Source of the DNA: CAZILN01 sp964540005
GTDB lineage: Bacteria; Bacteroidota; Bacteroidia; Bacteroidales; SM23-62
Direction of reading: 5' to 3'
Length of the DNA stretch: 26,746 nt
NCBI GenBank assembly: GCA_964540005.1
Contig: CAZILN010000337.1
Location: 1 to 26,746 of the forward strand
Within the stretch, counting starts at the first letter, position 1. Each line of letters begins with the position of its first letter. A program made the translations under genes and the position numbers. Shown here one piece after another: positions 17,396-25,826 of this stretch. Below the pieces are notes generated by a model. It had not been told where the DNA came from, made no database searches, and saw nothing but the letters and a program-made list of their open reading frames with translations.

Positions 17396-17441
17396 ATAAG
17401 TAAATATCAATAAATCAAAATCTTATCTTATTTGGTACAAT
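17386..17441. repeat. 15-bp inverted repeat (14/15 matching) in the permease/regulator divergent region
   Basis: The left arm at 17386-17400 is ATTGTGCCAAATAAG. The right arm at 17427-17441 is CTTATTTGGTACAAT. The arms are reverse complements except at one position. Arm centres are 41 bp apart, about four helical turns, with an AT-rich 26-bp spacer. The left arm overlaps the -24 element of the putative sigma-54 promoter. This suits cooperative binding of a dimeric regulator, or less likely a long AT-rich stem. Confidence 0.75.
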
Positions 17442-17469
17442 AAAATGTGTGTAATTATTTCACGCATAT

Positions 17470-17488
17470 ATGTATAACATTTATACAT
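17470..17488. promoter_or_regulatory. Palindromic operator candidate at the regulator promoter
   Basis: A perfect 8+8 bp palindrome (ATGTATAA, CAT spacer, TTATACAT) lies 62 bp before the response-regulator start. A half-site-like TATACAT recurs at 17519-17525. It covers the place where a -33 element would lie for the -7-like box at 17495. This arrangement is typical of an autoregulatory or repressor operator. Confidence 0.45.
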
Positions 17489-17494
17489 TTTCCT

Positions 17495-17502
17495 TATATT
17501 TG
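17495..17502 (+). promoter_or_regulatory. Bacteroidota-type -7 box candidate for the response regulator gene
   Basis: TATATTTG matches the Bacteroidota housekeeping -7 consensus TAnnTTTG. A clear -33 TTTG is not seen; that position is occupied by the palindrome at 17470-17488. The implied start of transcription is about 40 bp before the ATG at 17550. Confidence 0.3.
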
Positions 17503-17549
17503 GATAGCATAGTACAACTATACATTACAAACCTAATGAAAGCTTATAA

Positions 17550-18926
17550 ATGGCAAAAACAAGGGCAAACATATTGATAGTCGATGACAATGAAGAGATA
17601 CTGCTGGCTCTCCGCCTTTTCCTGAACGAATATTTTGACAGCATCACCGTTGAGAAAAATCCAAACCTGATACCCACCAGGGTAAGAGAAAGCAATTATG
17701 ATGTGATCATACTGGATATGAATTTTACGGCAGGCATCAGCAGCGGGAATGAAGGATTGTACTGGATGAATAAAATTCTTACGTACGACCGGGCGGCAGT
17801 GGTCATATTCATTACGGCTTACGGGGATATTGATCTGGCCGTTAAGGCAATCAAGGAGGGGGCTACGGATTTCATCCAGAAACCCTGGAGCGACGAAAAA
17901 CTCCTGGCTACCATTCATACCGCCATTACCCTGAGAAGATCAAAGCTTGAGATCCGTAACCTGAAATACAAGCAGCAGCATCTGCGGGAGAATATCGACC
18001 GGGATTTTATGTTGGTGCCTGGTAATTCCGAAGCAATGAAACGGATCATGAGCATGGTTGAGAAGGTCTCGGGTACCGATGCAAACGTAATGATCACCGG
18101 GGAAAACGGAACCGGCAAGGAGCTGATAGCCCGGGAGATCCACAAACGTTCAGAAAGAAAAAATGAGGTTTTCATAAGCATTGACATGAATTCCCTGAGT
18201 GAAAGCCTGTTTGAGAGTGAAATGTTCGGTCATGTAAAGGGGGCCTTTACCGATGCCCGTGAAGATAAGCCCGGACGTTTTGAGATTGCATCAGGGGGAT
18301 CGCTTTTTCTGGATGAAATAGGCAACCTCCCCATGCATCTGCAATCCAAACTGCTTGTTGTTCTTCAAAACCGTGAGATAAACAGGGTCGGATCGGCACA
18401 GCTGATACCGGTTGACATCAGGCTTATCTCGGCAACCAATAAAGACCTGATCGGGATGTCCAAAACCGGTTCCTTTCGGGAAGACCTGCTTTACCGTATC
18501 AATACCATCCATCTTGAGGTCCCGCCCCTGAGAGAAAGAAGGGCTGATATTTCCATCCTGGCCAACCATTTCCTGGAGCTCTACTGCAGAAAATACAAGA
18601 GGGAGGAAATGTCTTTCAACAGGGGGGTGATCAACCGGATGGAATCTTACGACTGGCCGGGGAATATCAGGGAACTTCAGCATGCCGTTGAAAAAGCCGT
18701 CATCCTGTCTGAGGACAATAAAATTGATGTTTCAGAGATGTTCAGCAGTGCCGGAGGGAAACTGAAAAGGGTAACATCTCTGAGACTGGATGAAAATGAG
18801 AAGTTTCTGATCATGAAGACCATTGAGCTCAATAGCGGTAACCTGGCAAAGTCTGCCCGGGATCTGGGGATTTCCCGGAAAACCCTCTACAATAAACTCA
18901 GCAAGTATGAAATACAACCGCTTTGA
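17550..18926 (+). CDS. Sigma-54-dependent response regulator (NtrC family)
   Basis: This 458-residue cytoplasmic activator has three domains. The receiver (~7-125) has acidic pocket Asp12/13, phospho-acceptor Asp56 (VIILDMNF), FITAYGD, and Lys in IQKPW. The AAA+ sigma-54 domain (~150-390) has Walker A GENGTGKE (~184-191), the sigma-54 contact loop as GAFTDA (~231-236), Walker B GGSLFLDEIGNLP, and arginine-finger region DLLYRINTIHLEVPPLRER. The C-terminal Fis-type helix-turn-helix is NLAKSARDLGISRKTLYNKL. GAFTDA in place of GAFTGA is common in this phylum and need not mean loss of function. The kinase gene overlaps its end by 20 bp. It is divergent from the permease and is the likely activator at the sigma-54 site at 17378. 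Confidence 0.93.
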   Translation: MAKTRANILIVDDNEEILLALRLFLNEYFDSITVEKNPNLIPTRVRESNYDVIILDMNFTAGISSGNEGLYWMNKILTYDRAAVVIFITAYGDIDLAVKAIKEGATDFIQKPWSDEKLLATIHTAITLRRSKLEIRNLKYKQQHLRENIDRDFMLVPGNSEAMKRIMSMVEKVSGTDANVMITGENGTGKELIAREIHKRSERKNEVFISIDMNSLSESLFESEMFGHVKGAFTDAREDKPGRFEIASGGSLFLDEIGNLPMHLQSKLLVVLQNREINRVGSAQLIPVDIRLISATNKDLIGMSKTGSFREDLLYRINTIHLEVPPLRERRADISILANHFLELYCRKYKREEMSFNRGVINRMESYDWPGNIRELQHAVEKAVILSEDNKIDVSEMFSSAGGKLKRVTSLRLDENEKFLIMKTIELNSGNLAKSARDLGISRKTLYNKLSKYEIQPL

Positions 18927-20244
18927 GTTTACAGTAATCATCCAGGTGATTCTCCTTGCCTTAACCGGATTCGGGTTCGTTTTTGCTATTGTAAACAGCT
19001 ATCTTCATATTACCGTATTTACACTGGGACTGATCTGGGTCCTGCAGGTAACTTTTCTGATCAGGTACGTTAATAAGACCAACCGGGATCTTACATATTT
19101 CCTTCAGTCAATAAAATACCTTGATTCTGTGAACCCGGATGACAGCAACCGCAGTTTTCAGAAGCTGAACCTTACCTATAATGAAATAATCGATACCATC
19201 CGGCGTGCCAGGATAGATAAGGAGGCTGAACATCACTATTTCAGGAATACCATCGATCATGTCGGAACCGGGCTAATCTCTTTTAATTCAAACGGTGAAA
19301 CCGGACTTATAAATAAAGCCGCCCTGGATCTGCTGGGATTGAAGAAACTGGATCGGATAAGTGAACTGGAAACTGTCTCAAAGGGCCTGCAGGCAAGCAT
19401 AGAAAATCTGAAACCGGGGGGTCAACAACTGGTTTCGTTCTACCGGGGGAACGAACTTCTGAAACTATCGATTCGGGCCACCAGTTTTGTTATCCAGGAA
19501 GAAAGGATAAAACTCATTTCACTTCAAAACATACGGACTGAGCTGGAAGAAGGCGAGCTGGATGCCTGGCAGAAGCTGATCAGGGTGCTTACACATGAGA
19601 TCATGAATTCAGTAACACCGGTAAAAACCCTTTCGACTTCCATTATCCGGATACTCGAGAAACACCGCAAGCAATCCGGAAAAGACTTCGATCCCGGGGA
19701 TATGGACAATGTCCTTTCCGGACTCTATGCTATTGAGAAAAGGAGCAATGGACTGATCGGGTTTGTGGAGGATTATAAAAGCCTGAATAAAATTCCCAAT
19801 CCTGAATTTTCTGACATAAGGATAAACCGTCTTTTTGAGAATGTCCTGGTACTGATGAACACCGGACTCAAAGAGAAGAAAATAAATATCGAAACAATCG
19901 TTGAGGATGATAAGCTTGAGTTTCGGATTGATGAGAAACTGATCACCCAGGTCCTGATCAACCTGGTGGGAAATGCCATACAGGCCCTGCCTGAGGAAGG
20001 AGGGCGCATAATCCTTAAGGCTTATACGTCAAACGGGAACACCCGGAACATTCAGGTAATCGATAACGGGCAGGGTATAGATGAGGAGGTAATGGACAGG
20101 ATTTTTATACCCTTTTTTACGACTCGTGAAGAAGGCAGTGGTGTAGGCCTGAGCCTGTCACGGCAGATCATGAGATTGCATAAAGGAAGTATCACTGCGG
20201 CCTCGGTACCAGGAAAGGAAACGGTCTTTACTCTGAAGTTTTAG
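18907..20244 (+). CDS. Sensor histidine kinase (NtrB-like partner)
   Basis: This membrane histidine kinase has ~445 residues. Two N-terminal helices with almost no periplasmic loop cover residues ~8-50 (FTVIIQVILLALTGFGFVFA, ITVFTLGLIWVLQVTFLI). A PAS-like domain follows (~110-200; YFRNTIDHVGTGLISFNSNG). The H-box is THEIMNSVTPVKTL with phospho-acceptor His230. The ATP-binding domain has NLVGNAIQAL, IDNGQGIDEEV and FTTREEGSGVGLSLSRQIM. The short loop suggests it senses a membrane or cytoplasmic signal. A longer frame from 18823 would add 28 residues inside the regulator gene. I use ATG 18907, which places the first membrane helix at the N-terminus. The overlap with the regulator implies coupled translation. 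Confidence 0.9.
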   Translation: MKYNRFEFTVIIQVILLALTGFGFVFAIVNSYLHITVFTLGLIWVLQVTFLIRYVNKTNRDLTYFLQSIKYLDSVNPDDSNRSFQKLNLTYNEIIDTIRRARIDKEAEHHYFRNTIDHVGTGLISFNSNGETGLINKAALDLLGLKKLDRISELETVSKGLQASIENLKPGGQQLVSFYRGNELLKLSIRATSFVIQEERIKLISLQNIRTELEEGELDAWQKLIRVLTHEIMNSVTPVKTLSTSIIRILEKHRKQSGKDFDPGDMDNVLSGLYAIEKRSNGLIGFVEDYKSLNKIPNPEFSDIRINRLFENVLVLMNTGLKEKKINIETIVEDDKLEFRIDEKLITQVLINLVGNAIQALPEEGGRIILKAYTSNGNTRNIQVIDNGQGIDEEVMDRIFIPFFTTREEGSGVGLSLSRQIMRLHKGSITAASVPGKETVFTLKF

Positions 20245-20308
20245 TATTTGAGTATTTCCTATTAAACGAATAAGGTTCATGAAAGTCATAGAAAAAAAAG
20301 ATGAAATT

Positions 20309-21414
20309 ATGAAAAGGACTAAAAGAGTTATTGTCATTATGGTGGCAATTAGCCTGCTATTTGGGTGTTCATCAGAAAAAAATAAACTACCACCGGATAC
20401 AGAGGATCAGATAGTTATAAAGGTTGACCCGACCGTCGAGCTTTTCAGCTTAATACATCATTTAGCAGGGGATAAGCAGTATACAGAAAATCTCCTTCCT
20501 GTATTCATTGAAGATGTTGAAGAATATTTTGGCCAATTGAAAGATCATCAGGCCATAGTATTCGCAAGAGAAAGTAACATCAGGCATCAGATAAACGGTG
20601 ATGCCCCAATGTCACTGGCAGTATATATTGGTACACCCCCTTTGCTTGAACCAAAATTTGATCTGTCAAACCTTCCTGAAGGCTTCGATCCCCGGTGGGA
20701 TTCTGCATTGATCAGTGAATACCTTGAAAATGCCAGAAAATTTGCAGTTGAAAGCAATTTCATGGAATTTTTTAATAATCATGCAGAACTTAATGACTTA
20801 ACAATCAAAAATTTGGAGAAGTTGATGAATAAGAAAACATTTTCCAGTGGTACTACGATTTCTTTGGTTATTTTCCCGACAATTTTACTATCTATATAGC
20901 ATTGTTGAATGGAAGCTGCAACTATGGATACCCCTTAACATTTCCTGATAGTGAGCAGGAATTCTTTTCCCTTATAGGCGCCAGGTGGCCTGATAAAAAC
21001 GGGGCGCCAACATATGCGAAAGACTGGTACTTACCAGTAATCATCCATGAGTTTTGTCACTCTTATATAAATCCGCTTACTATTAGCAGGCCTCAGGATT
21101 TTAAGGAGTTAGGTGAGGGCCTGCTGGCTATCCAGGGGGCGAAGATGACAGAAAAAGGGTATAATGTGTGGAATGTAGTTTTGAATGAATATCTGGTTCG
21201 TGCCTGCACCATTCACTTTTTAGAGCAGACGGAAGGAAAGAAGAAAGTAAGGGGGAATATTAATAATGATATACAGAATGGATTTACTGAGATTGAAGCT
21301 TTGGTTAGTTTGTTGGATGAGTATGAGAATAACCGAAACACCTATCCTGATATAGAATCCTTTTTACCTCAAATTATTAAGTTTTTCGAATCATACCTCG
21401 AAGAAACACTGTGA
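20309..21414 (+). pseudogene. DUF4932 metallopeptidase-like lipoprotein, broken by a -1 frameshift
   Basis: The N-terminal part (20309-20899) has a lipoprotein signal (MKRTKRVIVIMVAISLLFGC) and DUF4932 features (IKVDPTVELFSLIHHLAGDK, FARESNIRHQ). The C-terminal part, in another frame, has the zinc-site-like HEFCHSYINP (HExxH) and VLNEYLVRA, which could supply the third ligand. In the first frame the sequence turns to noise after LMNK and stops at 20899. The second frame gives a smooth continuation (ENIFQWYYDFFGYFPDNFTI) from 20833. Restoring one base near 20831 gives an intact protein of ~370 residues. It is either a recent pseudogene or a sequencing error. It follows the kinase by 64 bp and looks more AT-rich than its neighbours. 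Confidence 0.8.
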
Positions 21415-21415
21415 A

Positions 21416-21428
21416 CCCATCCGATGGG
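21416..21428. terminator. Small hairpin between convergent genes
   Basis: CCCAT / ATGGG form a 5-bp stem with a CCG loop in the 15-bp gap between the DUF4932 stop and the DUF2271-like stop. There is no clear U-tract on either strand, so termination by this element alone is doubtful. Confidence 0.25.
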
Positions 21429-21429
21429 A

Positions 21430-22176
21430 TTAATCAACCAATCGAACTACAAGGTTGTCGGCAATCTCCAGGGCGGTGGTCATGGTGTTAAGGTCGGTAA
21501 ACAGTTCGCCAGTTTTACCTGAATAGTGGCTGTGCCCGATCACTTTCAGTTCGTAGGAATCCTGGGGATTGTCCATATCGATCTCAGCCATATAAACCAG
21601 GGCGGGCTGGCATGAGGTCTTGTACTCATCATCGTCAGGGTAGCGGTTATTGGTCCAGAATTTGTTCCAGTCCCAGGTCTGGTTGATTTCGAACAGGATC
21701 CTGAATTTTCGTGGCGATTCTCCGTTGAATCGTGACAGTACCTGGAAATCCCCGGGAGGTGTAGCCCCGGTATAGGCGTCAGGCACCGGATTCCCAGGGG
21801 AAGGGATATACAATCCGTCTTCCGCTTTAACACCTCTTTTATGTGCCCAGTATGGCAGAGCGGCAGGCCTTCTTATATCGCCGGGCTTCCATTTGACTCC
21901 ACTTGGCTCTCCATGCTCGAAAACCCCGGTTCCGATCGATTGGGAAATAAAGAAAGTCTGCAGGTAGTTGCCCTGCATATCTTCTGCCCAGAGCACAAAG
22001 GAAGGGTGGTTGTGTGCTTTCCCACGGGTCAACTCGAATACAAGCCCGGTTCCTTTACCGCCGGTGTTGGATTCTATGATGGTTTTCCCCGGTTCTTCAG
22101 GTATCCTGGTACTTTTACAGCTAACAAGGAATATCAGGGATACTAGTATGGGAATATATAATTTCATTAGTTTCAT
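21430..22176 (-). CDS. DUF2271-like lipoprotein
   Basis: This 248-residue lipoprotein has a type II signal with lipobox LVSC (Cys20). The mature part contains GLVFELTRGKAHNHPSFVLW, AEDMQGNYLQTFFIS, RPAALPYWAHKRG and PDAYTGATPPGDFQ. This order of 'W-x-E-D', a W-containing linker and 'DAxTGATxPPGxF' resembles DUF2271 predicted periplasmic proteins, whose function is unknown to me. It starts 32 bp after the TonB-dependent receptor stop on the same strand, so the two are probably one operon and it may act at the periplasmic side of the same uptake process. A second Met at residue 4 could be the start. Confidence 0.65.
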   Translation of the reverse strand: MKLMKLYIPILVSLIFLVSCKSTRIPEEPGKTIIESNTGGKGTGLVFELTRGKAHNHPSFVLWAEDMQGNYLQTFFISQSIGTGVFEHGEPSGVKWKPGDIRRPAALPYWAHKRGVKAEDGLYIPSPGNPVPDAYTGATPPGDFQVLSRFNGESPRKFRILFEINQTWDWNKFWTNNRYPDDDEYKTSCQPALVYMAEIDMDNPQDSYELKVIGHSHYSGKTGELFTDLNTMTTALEIADNLVVRLVD

Positions 22177-22208
22177 CTGTTTATTGTTTTACCTGTAAGA
22201 TTTTATAT

Positions 22209-24638
22209 TTAAAACTCCACTATTATACCCACCGTTGGCAATACCGTTCCGGTTTCGGTTTTCACCGGTTTTACGTCATACCTCTGATCCGCATATGGAT
22301 CAGAAGGGTTCAGTACTACCGGGTTTGCCTGGGCATCTTCCACCCTGTAGAGACTGGCCGGTGAGTCGGCTTTGTAATTCAGTGCATTCTGGATGTCAAA
22401 GTAGAGGTTCAGCCTCCATCTATCGAAATAGAATTCCTTATCCACCCTGATATCGAGCTGGTTGAATCCTTTCAGCCTCAGGGAATTGAACCGGCTGTAA
22501 TCCAGGTATCCTGTTCCACGGACATCCCATGCAGGCCTCATGGCCGAAGTCATCAAGTCCCATGGTGTGTAAGGCGCCCCGCCGACATACCTCCACTTGA
22601 AACCTGCCTGCCAGTTGCCCTTGAATTTCCTGATTGCAGTCAGGTTCAGCAAATGGCGGTTGTCCCAGGCCGTGGGGACAAACTCATCAAGGGGGTCAAG
22701 GTACTCATCGAATATCTGAGACTCAGACCTGACCAGTGTATACGACATAATGATGTTGAATCCCAGCAGGTCCTTGTTGCGGTATAATACCTCCATACCA
22801 TAAGCTTTCCCGTCTGCCAGAGAGAGCAAGGCTTCATCACCGAAAGTGCCGAAACCACCACCCTTGCTGGCAATTGATACCTTATCGCTTACCGAAACCG
22901 GGTAGTCGGCGTACCATTTATAAAAGCCCTCTATACTGATTTTGGAAGCCTCGCCCGGCAGGAACTCAAATCCTCCCACCAGGTGGTCTGTCCTTATAAA
23001 ACTCAGCCCGTTTTCCCTGTTGACCAGCTCACCTGCATTGTTCCTGAATCCAAGGGCAGTATAAGGCGGATGCTGGTAATACCGTCCTGTATTAAAATTT
23101 ACAAACCAGCCGGGAACCAGTTGATAGGAAGCTGAGAACCGCGGCGAGAACTGCTCCAGCATGTTATTCATAGCCGGCGAATAATTATTGGCATCCATTC
23201 TCAGGCCAAGGGAAAGCACCAGCCTGTCTTTTAAAAAATTCTCACTCAGCTGTCCGAAAACACCCCACTTGATCATGTCGAGTTCAGAATTATAATTTAT
23301 GATAAAAGGGGATCCGTTGGCGAAGCTCTTGTTATAGGTATTATTATTATATCGGGCATATTCCATACTTGTCCCGTAACTTAGTTTTAGCCCGTTGTCA
23401 AATCTTGACTGGTGCTCATAACGGAGCTTGTTTTCGATCTCATCCGAGGCATAATCGAAGGTAAGCAAAGAGTCCTCCTCTATATTCTGGTAGTATTTAT
23501 AAGCACTGTTATTCAGGTGATTGCGGCTTAGTACCCATGTATCGAACCCCTGTTCCCTGTAATGTTTATAAACCACCCCGAAAGTATAGCTCCACTGGTT
23601 GTTGACAGGTACGGAATTAAGGATGTAGCGTTGCTCTTCTGTATCATTGGCATCCAGATTCAGGGAAAAAATGTCATAGGATCCGATCCCAAGGAAAGAT
23701 ATTTCGTTTTTAGCATTCAGCCGCGATTTGACCTTGAACTGGAAATCCGTGTAATTCGGAAGGAAGGGAAGTTGCAGCGCCGCAAAAAGGAATTGAAGGT
23801 AGGACCTCCTTACAGAAGCAATAAAAGTAGTTTTTTCGGTAAGCGGACCATCAAGCGTCAGGGCCATATCCGATGCCCCGACCGATCCGCGGAATTTCAG
23901 TTTATCCTTGTTCCCGTCTATCTGCCTGAATTCAAGGACAGAACTAAGTGCATTTCCCCTGTTGGCCGGGAAGGCCCCGGAATAAAAATTTACTTCACGG
24001 ATGAAATCTATATTGAGTATACCTACCGGTCCGCCCGAAGCCCCCTGTGTCGCAAAATGGTTGATATTCGGTATTTCCACCCCGTCAAGGAAGAATTTAT
24101 TTTCCGCCGATCCCCCGCCACGAACGATCAGGTCATTCCGGAAGGAAACGGTGGAGGCTACTCCCGGGAAGGATTGCAGGACTTTTGAAATATCACGGTT
24201 CCCGCCGGGATTTTTCTCTATCTCTTCGATGCCAATACGCTGCAGGGAAACAGGACTCTCCTCCTTTTTTCTGAAGGGAGAGGCTTTAACCGTGATTTCT
24301 TCAATGGCTACGATAGTCTCTTCCAGGGGGATGTCAATATAGACTTTGTTAGTGTTAGTGACCAGCAGCTGTTCCGATACATAGGTTTTGAAACCCACAG
24401 AAGATGCACGCAGCTCAACATACCCCGGTTCAATACCGGTAAAAAGGAACTTTCCGTCAATATCCGAAACTGATCCTATTGTTGTACCCCAGATAACAAT
24501 ATTAGCAAAGGGAACCGGTTCGTTATTCTTGGAGTTGTATATACGCCCTTCAATGAATCCTTGGACCGGTGTCTGTGAATACAGTTGCGCTGCCGCGGAA
24601 AGAAGGAACAAAATTAAAAATGTGATTTTACGTAACAT
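22209..24638 (-). CDS. TonB-dependent receptor with carboxypeptidase-regulatory N-terminal domain
   Basis: This is an 809-residue outer-membrane receptor. A signal peptide covers residues 1-22. A carboxypeptidase-regulatory-like beta-sandwich follows (~25-110; FIEGRIYNSKNNEPVPFANI). The plug (~125-250) has DISKVLQSFPGVASTVSF, DLIVRGGGSAENKFFLDGVE and EVNFYSGAFPANRGNALSSV. A 22-strand-type barrel runs to the C-terminus (PTVGIIVEF, terminal Phe). This family takes up siderophores, vitamins, glycans or peptides using TonB energy. No SusD-like partner is adjacent, so it is not a classical polysaccharide-utilisation pair. Together with the downstream DUF2271-like lipoprotein it may import a small ligand. 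Substrate cannot be told from the sequence. Confidence 0.92.
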   Translation of the reverse strand: MLRKITFLILFLLSAAAQLYSQTPVQGFIEGRIYNSKNNEPVPFANIVIWGTTIGSVSDIDGKFLFTGIEPGYVELRASSVGFKTYVSEQLLVTNTNKVYIDIPLEETIVAIEEITVKASPFRKKEESPVSLQRIGIEEIEKNPGGNRDISKVLQSFPGVASTVSFRNDLIVRGGGSAENKFFLDGVEIPNINHFATQGASGGPVGILNIDFIREVNFYSGAFPANRGNALSSVLEFRQIDGNKDKLKFRGSVGASDMALTLDGPLTEKTTFIASVRRSYLQFLFAALQLPFLPNYTDFQFKVKSRLNAKNEISFLGIGSYDIFSLNLDANDTEEQRYILNSVPVNNQWSYTFGVVYKHYREQGFDTWVLSRNHLNNSAYKYYQNIEEDSLLTFDYASDEIENKLRYEHQSRFDNGLKLSYGTSMEYARYNNNTYNKSFANGSPFIINYNSELDMIKWGVFGQLSENFLKDRLVLSLGLRMDANNYSPAMNNMLEQFSPRFSASYQLVPGWFVNFNTGRYYQHPPYTALGFRNNAGELVNRENGLSFIRTDHLVGGFEFLPGEASKISIEGFYKWYADYPVSVSDKVSIASKGGGFGTFGDEALLSLADGKAYGMEVLYRNKDLLGFNIIMSYTLVRSESQIFDEYLDPLDEFVPTAWDNRHLLNLTAIRKFKGNWQAGFKWRYVGGAPYTPWDLMTSAMRPAWDVRGTGYLDYSRFNSLRLKGFNQLDIRVDKEFYFDRWRLNLYFDIQNALNYKADSPASLYRVEDAQANPVVLNPSDPYADQRYDVKPVKTETGTVLPTVGIIVEF

Positions 24639-24698
24639 GGATTCTGAAATACCTTAATATTATTCATTCAGATAACATCCAGGCAGCATTTTTGTTCA

Positions 24699-24721
24699 TC
24701 CGGTGATTCCGGAATTTTTTT
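24699..24721 (+). terminator. Hairpin plus T-tract, terminator-like on the plus strand
   Basis: TCCGG, loop TGATT, CCGGA is followed by ATTTTTTT on the plus strand. The stem is only 5 bp. It has the form of an intrinsic terminator for plus-strand transcription, yet both flanking genes are on the minus strand. It might stop antisense transcription from the receptor region, or be chance. Confidence 0.3.
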
Positions 24722-24750
24722 GACCTGCCTTTCAGGGATGAAAACTGTAT

Positions 24751-25740
24751 TCATTTGAGAAGCTTTTTAAAAAAAGATTGCTCGTCTTTATCAAGGTTCA
24801 GATACGGATATTTTTTTTTAAGGGACTTTATCTTCTCAATCTGGGTCCTGAGGAATTTCTGATGTTCCTCTGATTCCGGATGAAATGCTTTGTGTTTTCT
24901 GGCGCTCACAATTTTCTCAATTTCAGCGATGATCTGAGTTGTATCAGGACTGAAATATGCCTGGGAAAATTTATCCCAGATATATGTTATCATCTGCATG
25001 TTGGGATGAAGCAAATCATCGGCATAATAGCGGTAATCTCTTAGGTCATCCATAGCTATCTCAAAGGCAGGGAAGTATTCAATGGACGGAAATTGTTCGA
25101 TCAGCCTGTGAATGGAAGTGATGAGGATGGCCTTGCTCAGGCTGTTGTCAACCGGACCGTCTTTCCAGTGTCTGACCGGACTGACTGTCAGGATGATCCT
25201 TAGCCGGGGATTCTTTTCAAGCAGTTTGCTGATCAGTTCATAATAGTAATCAAAGATCTGGTTATCGGTCAGGTGGAACCTGTCGAACTTTTCGGCCGGC
25301 AGTTTATGACAGTTGGAAACGATCTTGCTGGTACCTTCAAGCACATACGACCAGGCTGTCCCGAATGTAAGGATGAGTACATCCATATTCCTGAAATGGG
25401 CTATGGATCGCTCCAGCCTGCTGTTGATATTTTCAAGGCATGTTTCAAGCTTTGCATCGGAGAATCTGCTGTGATGATCGAAACTGAACCACATGCCATG
25501 ATCATTAAAGAGATCACTGCGGGTATAGACTTTTTCCTCAAGCAACAATTCAATGCTATTCAATACAGAGAGAGGATTGTAAAGAATGCCAAAGGGATTA
25601 ACATCTATATCGAATTTTATTTCCTGCATGCGCTCTCCGGTATTCTCGGTAAAGCAGGAACCCAGCATAAGGATTTTCGACTGATAGCCGATCTTAATCT
25701 CACTCGGAGTTATATGTACTTCTGTTCGGAAAGGGGACAT
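24751..25740 (-). CDS. GSCFA-domain protein
   Basis: This ~329-residue protein contains the GSCFA family signature KILMLGSCFTENTGERMQE near the N-terminus. Other hallmarks are NPFGILYNPLSVLNSIELLL, FDHHSRFSD, TFGTAWSYVLE, ILTVSPVRHWKDGPVDNSLS and the C-terminal YADDLLHPNMQMITYIW. The family is SGNH-hydrolase-like, with the Ser of GSCF and the D..H of DDLLHPN as likely active-site residues. Its substrate is unknown; members occur in Bacteroidota and some proteobacteria. A TTG-initiated extension to 25809 is possible, but ATG 25740 starts directly at SPFRTEVHI and is preferred. No signal peptide is visible. Confidence 0.85.
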   Translation of the reverse strand: MSPFRTEVHITPSEIKIGYQSKILMLGSCFTENTGERMQEIKFDIDVNPFGILYNPLSVLNSIELLLEEKVYTRSDLFNDHGMWFSFDHHSRFSDAKLETCLENINSRLERSIAHFRNMDVLILTFGTAWSYVLEGTSKIVSNCHKLPAEKFDRFHLTDNQIFDYYYELISKLLEKNPRLRIILTVSPVRHWKDGPVDNSLSKAILITSIHRLIEQFPSIEYFPAFEIAMDDLRDYRYYADDLLHPNMQMITYIWDKFSQAYFSPDTTQIIAEIEKIVSARKHKAFHPESEEHQKFLRTQIEKIKSLKKKYPYLNLDKDEQSFFKKLLK

Positions 25741-25826
25741 AACTGTGAACTCTGTTATGCAAATTACAAGAAAAGTATGCAAGTTCAGTAATTTTGTGTC
25801 AATTACCAATTGTTAAATCAAACAAT

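Noticed and set aside
18231..18260. GAFTDA in place of GAFTGA read as a crippled sigma-54 activator
   Set aside because: The D variant is common in Bacteroidota NtrC-type regulators and all other ATPase motifs are intact, so it is not evidence of loss of sigma-54 function.
23562..24188. A 208-codon plus-strand frame
   Set aside because: It is a shadow of the TonB-dependent receptor plug and barrel.
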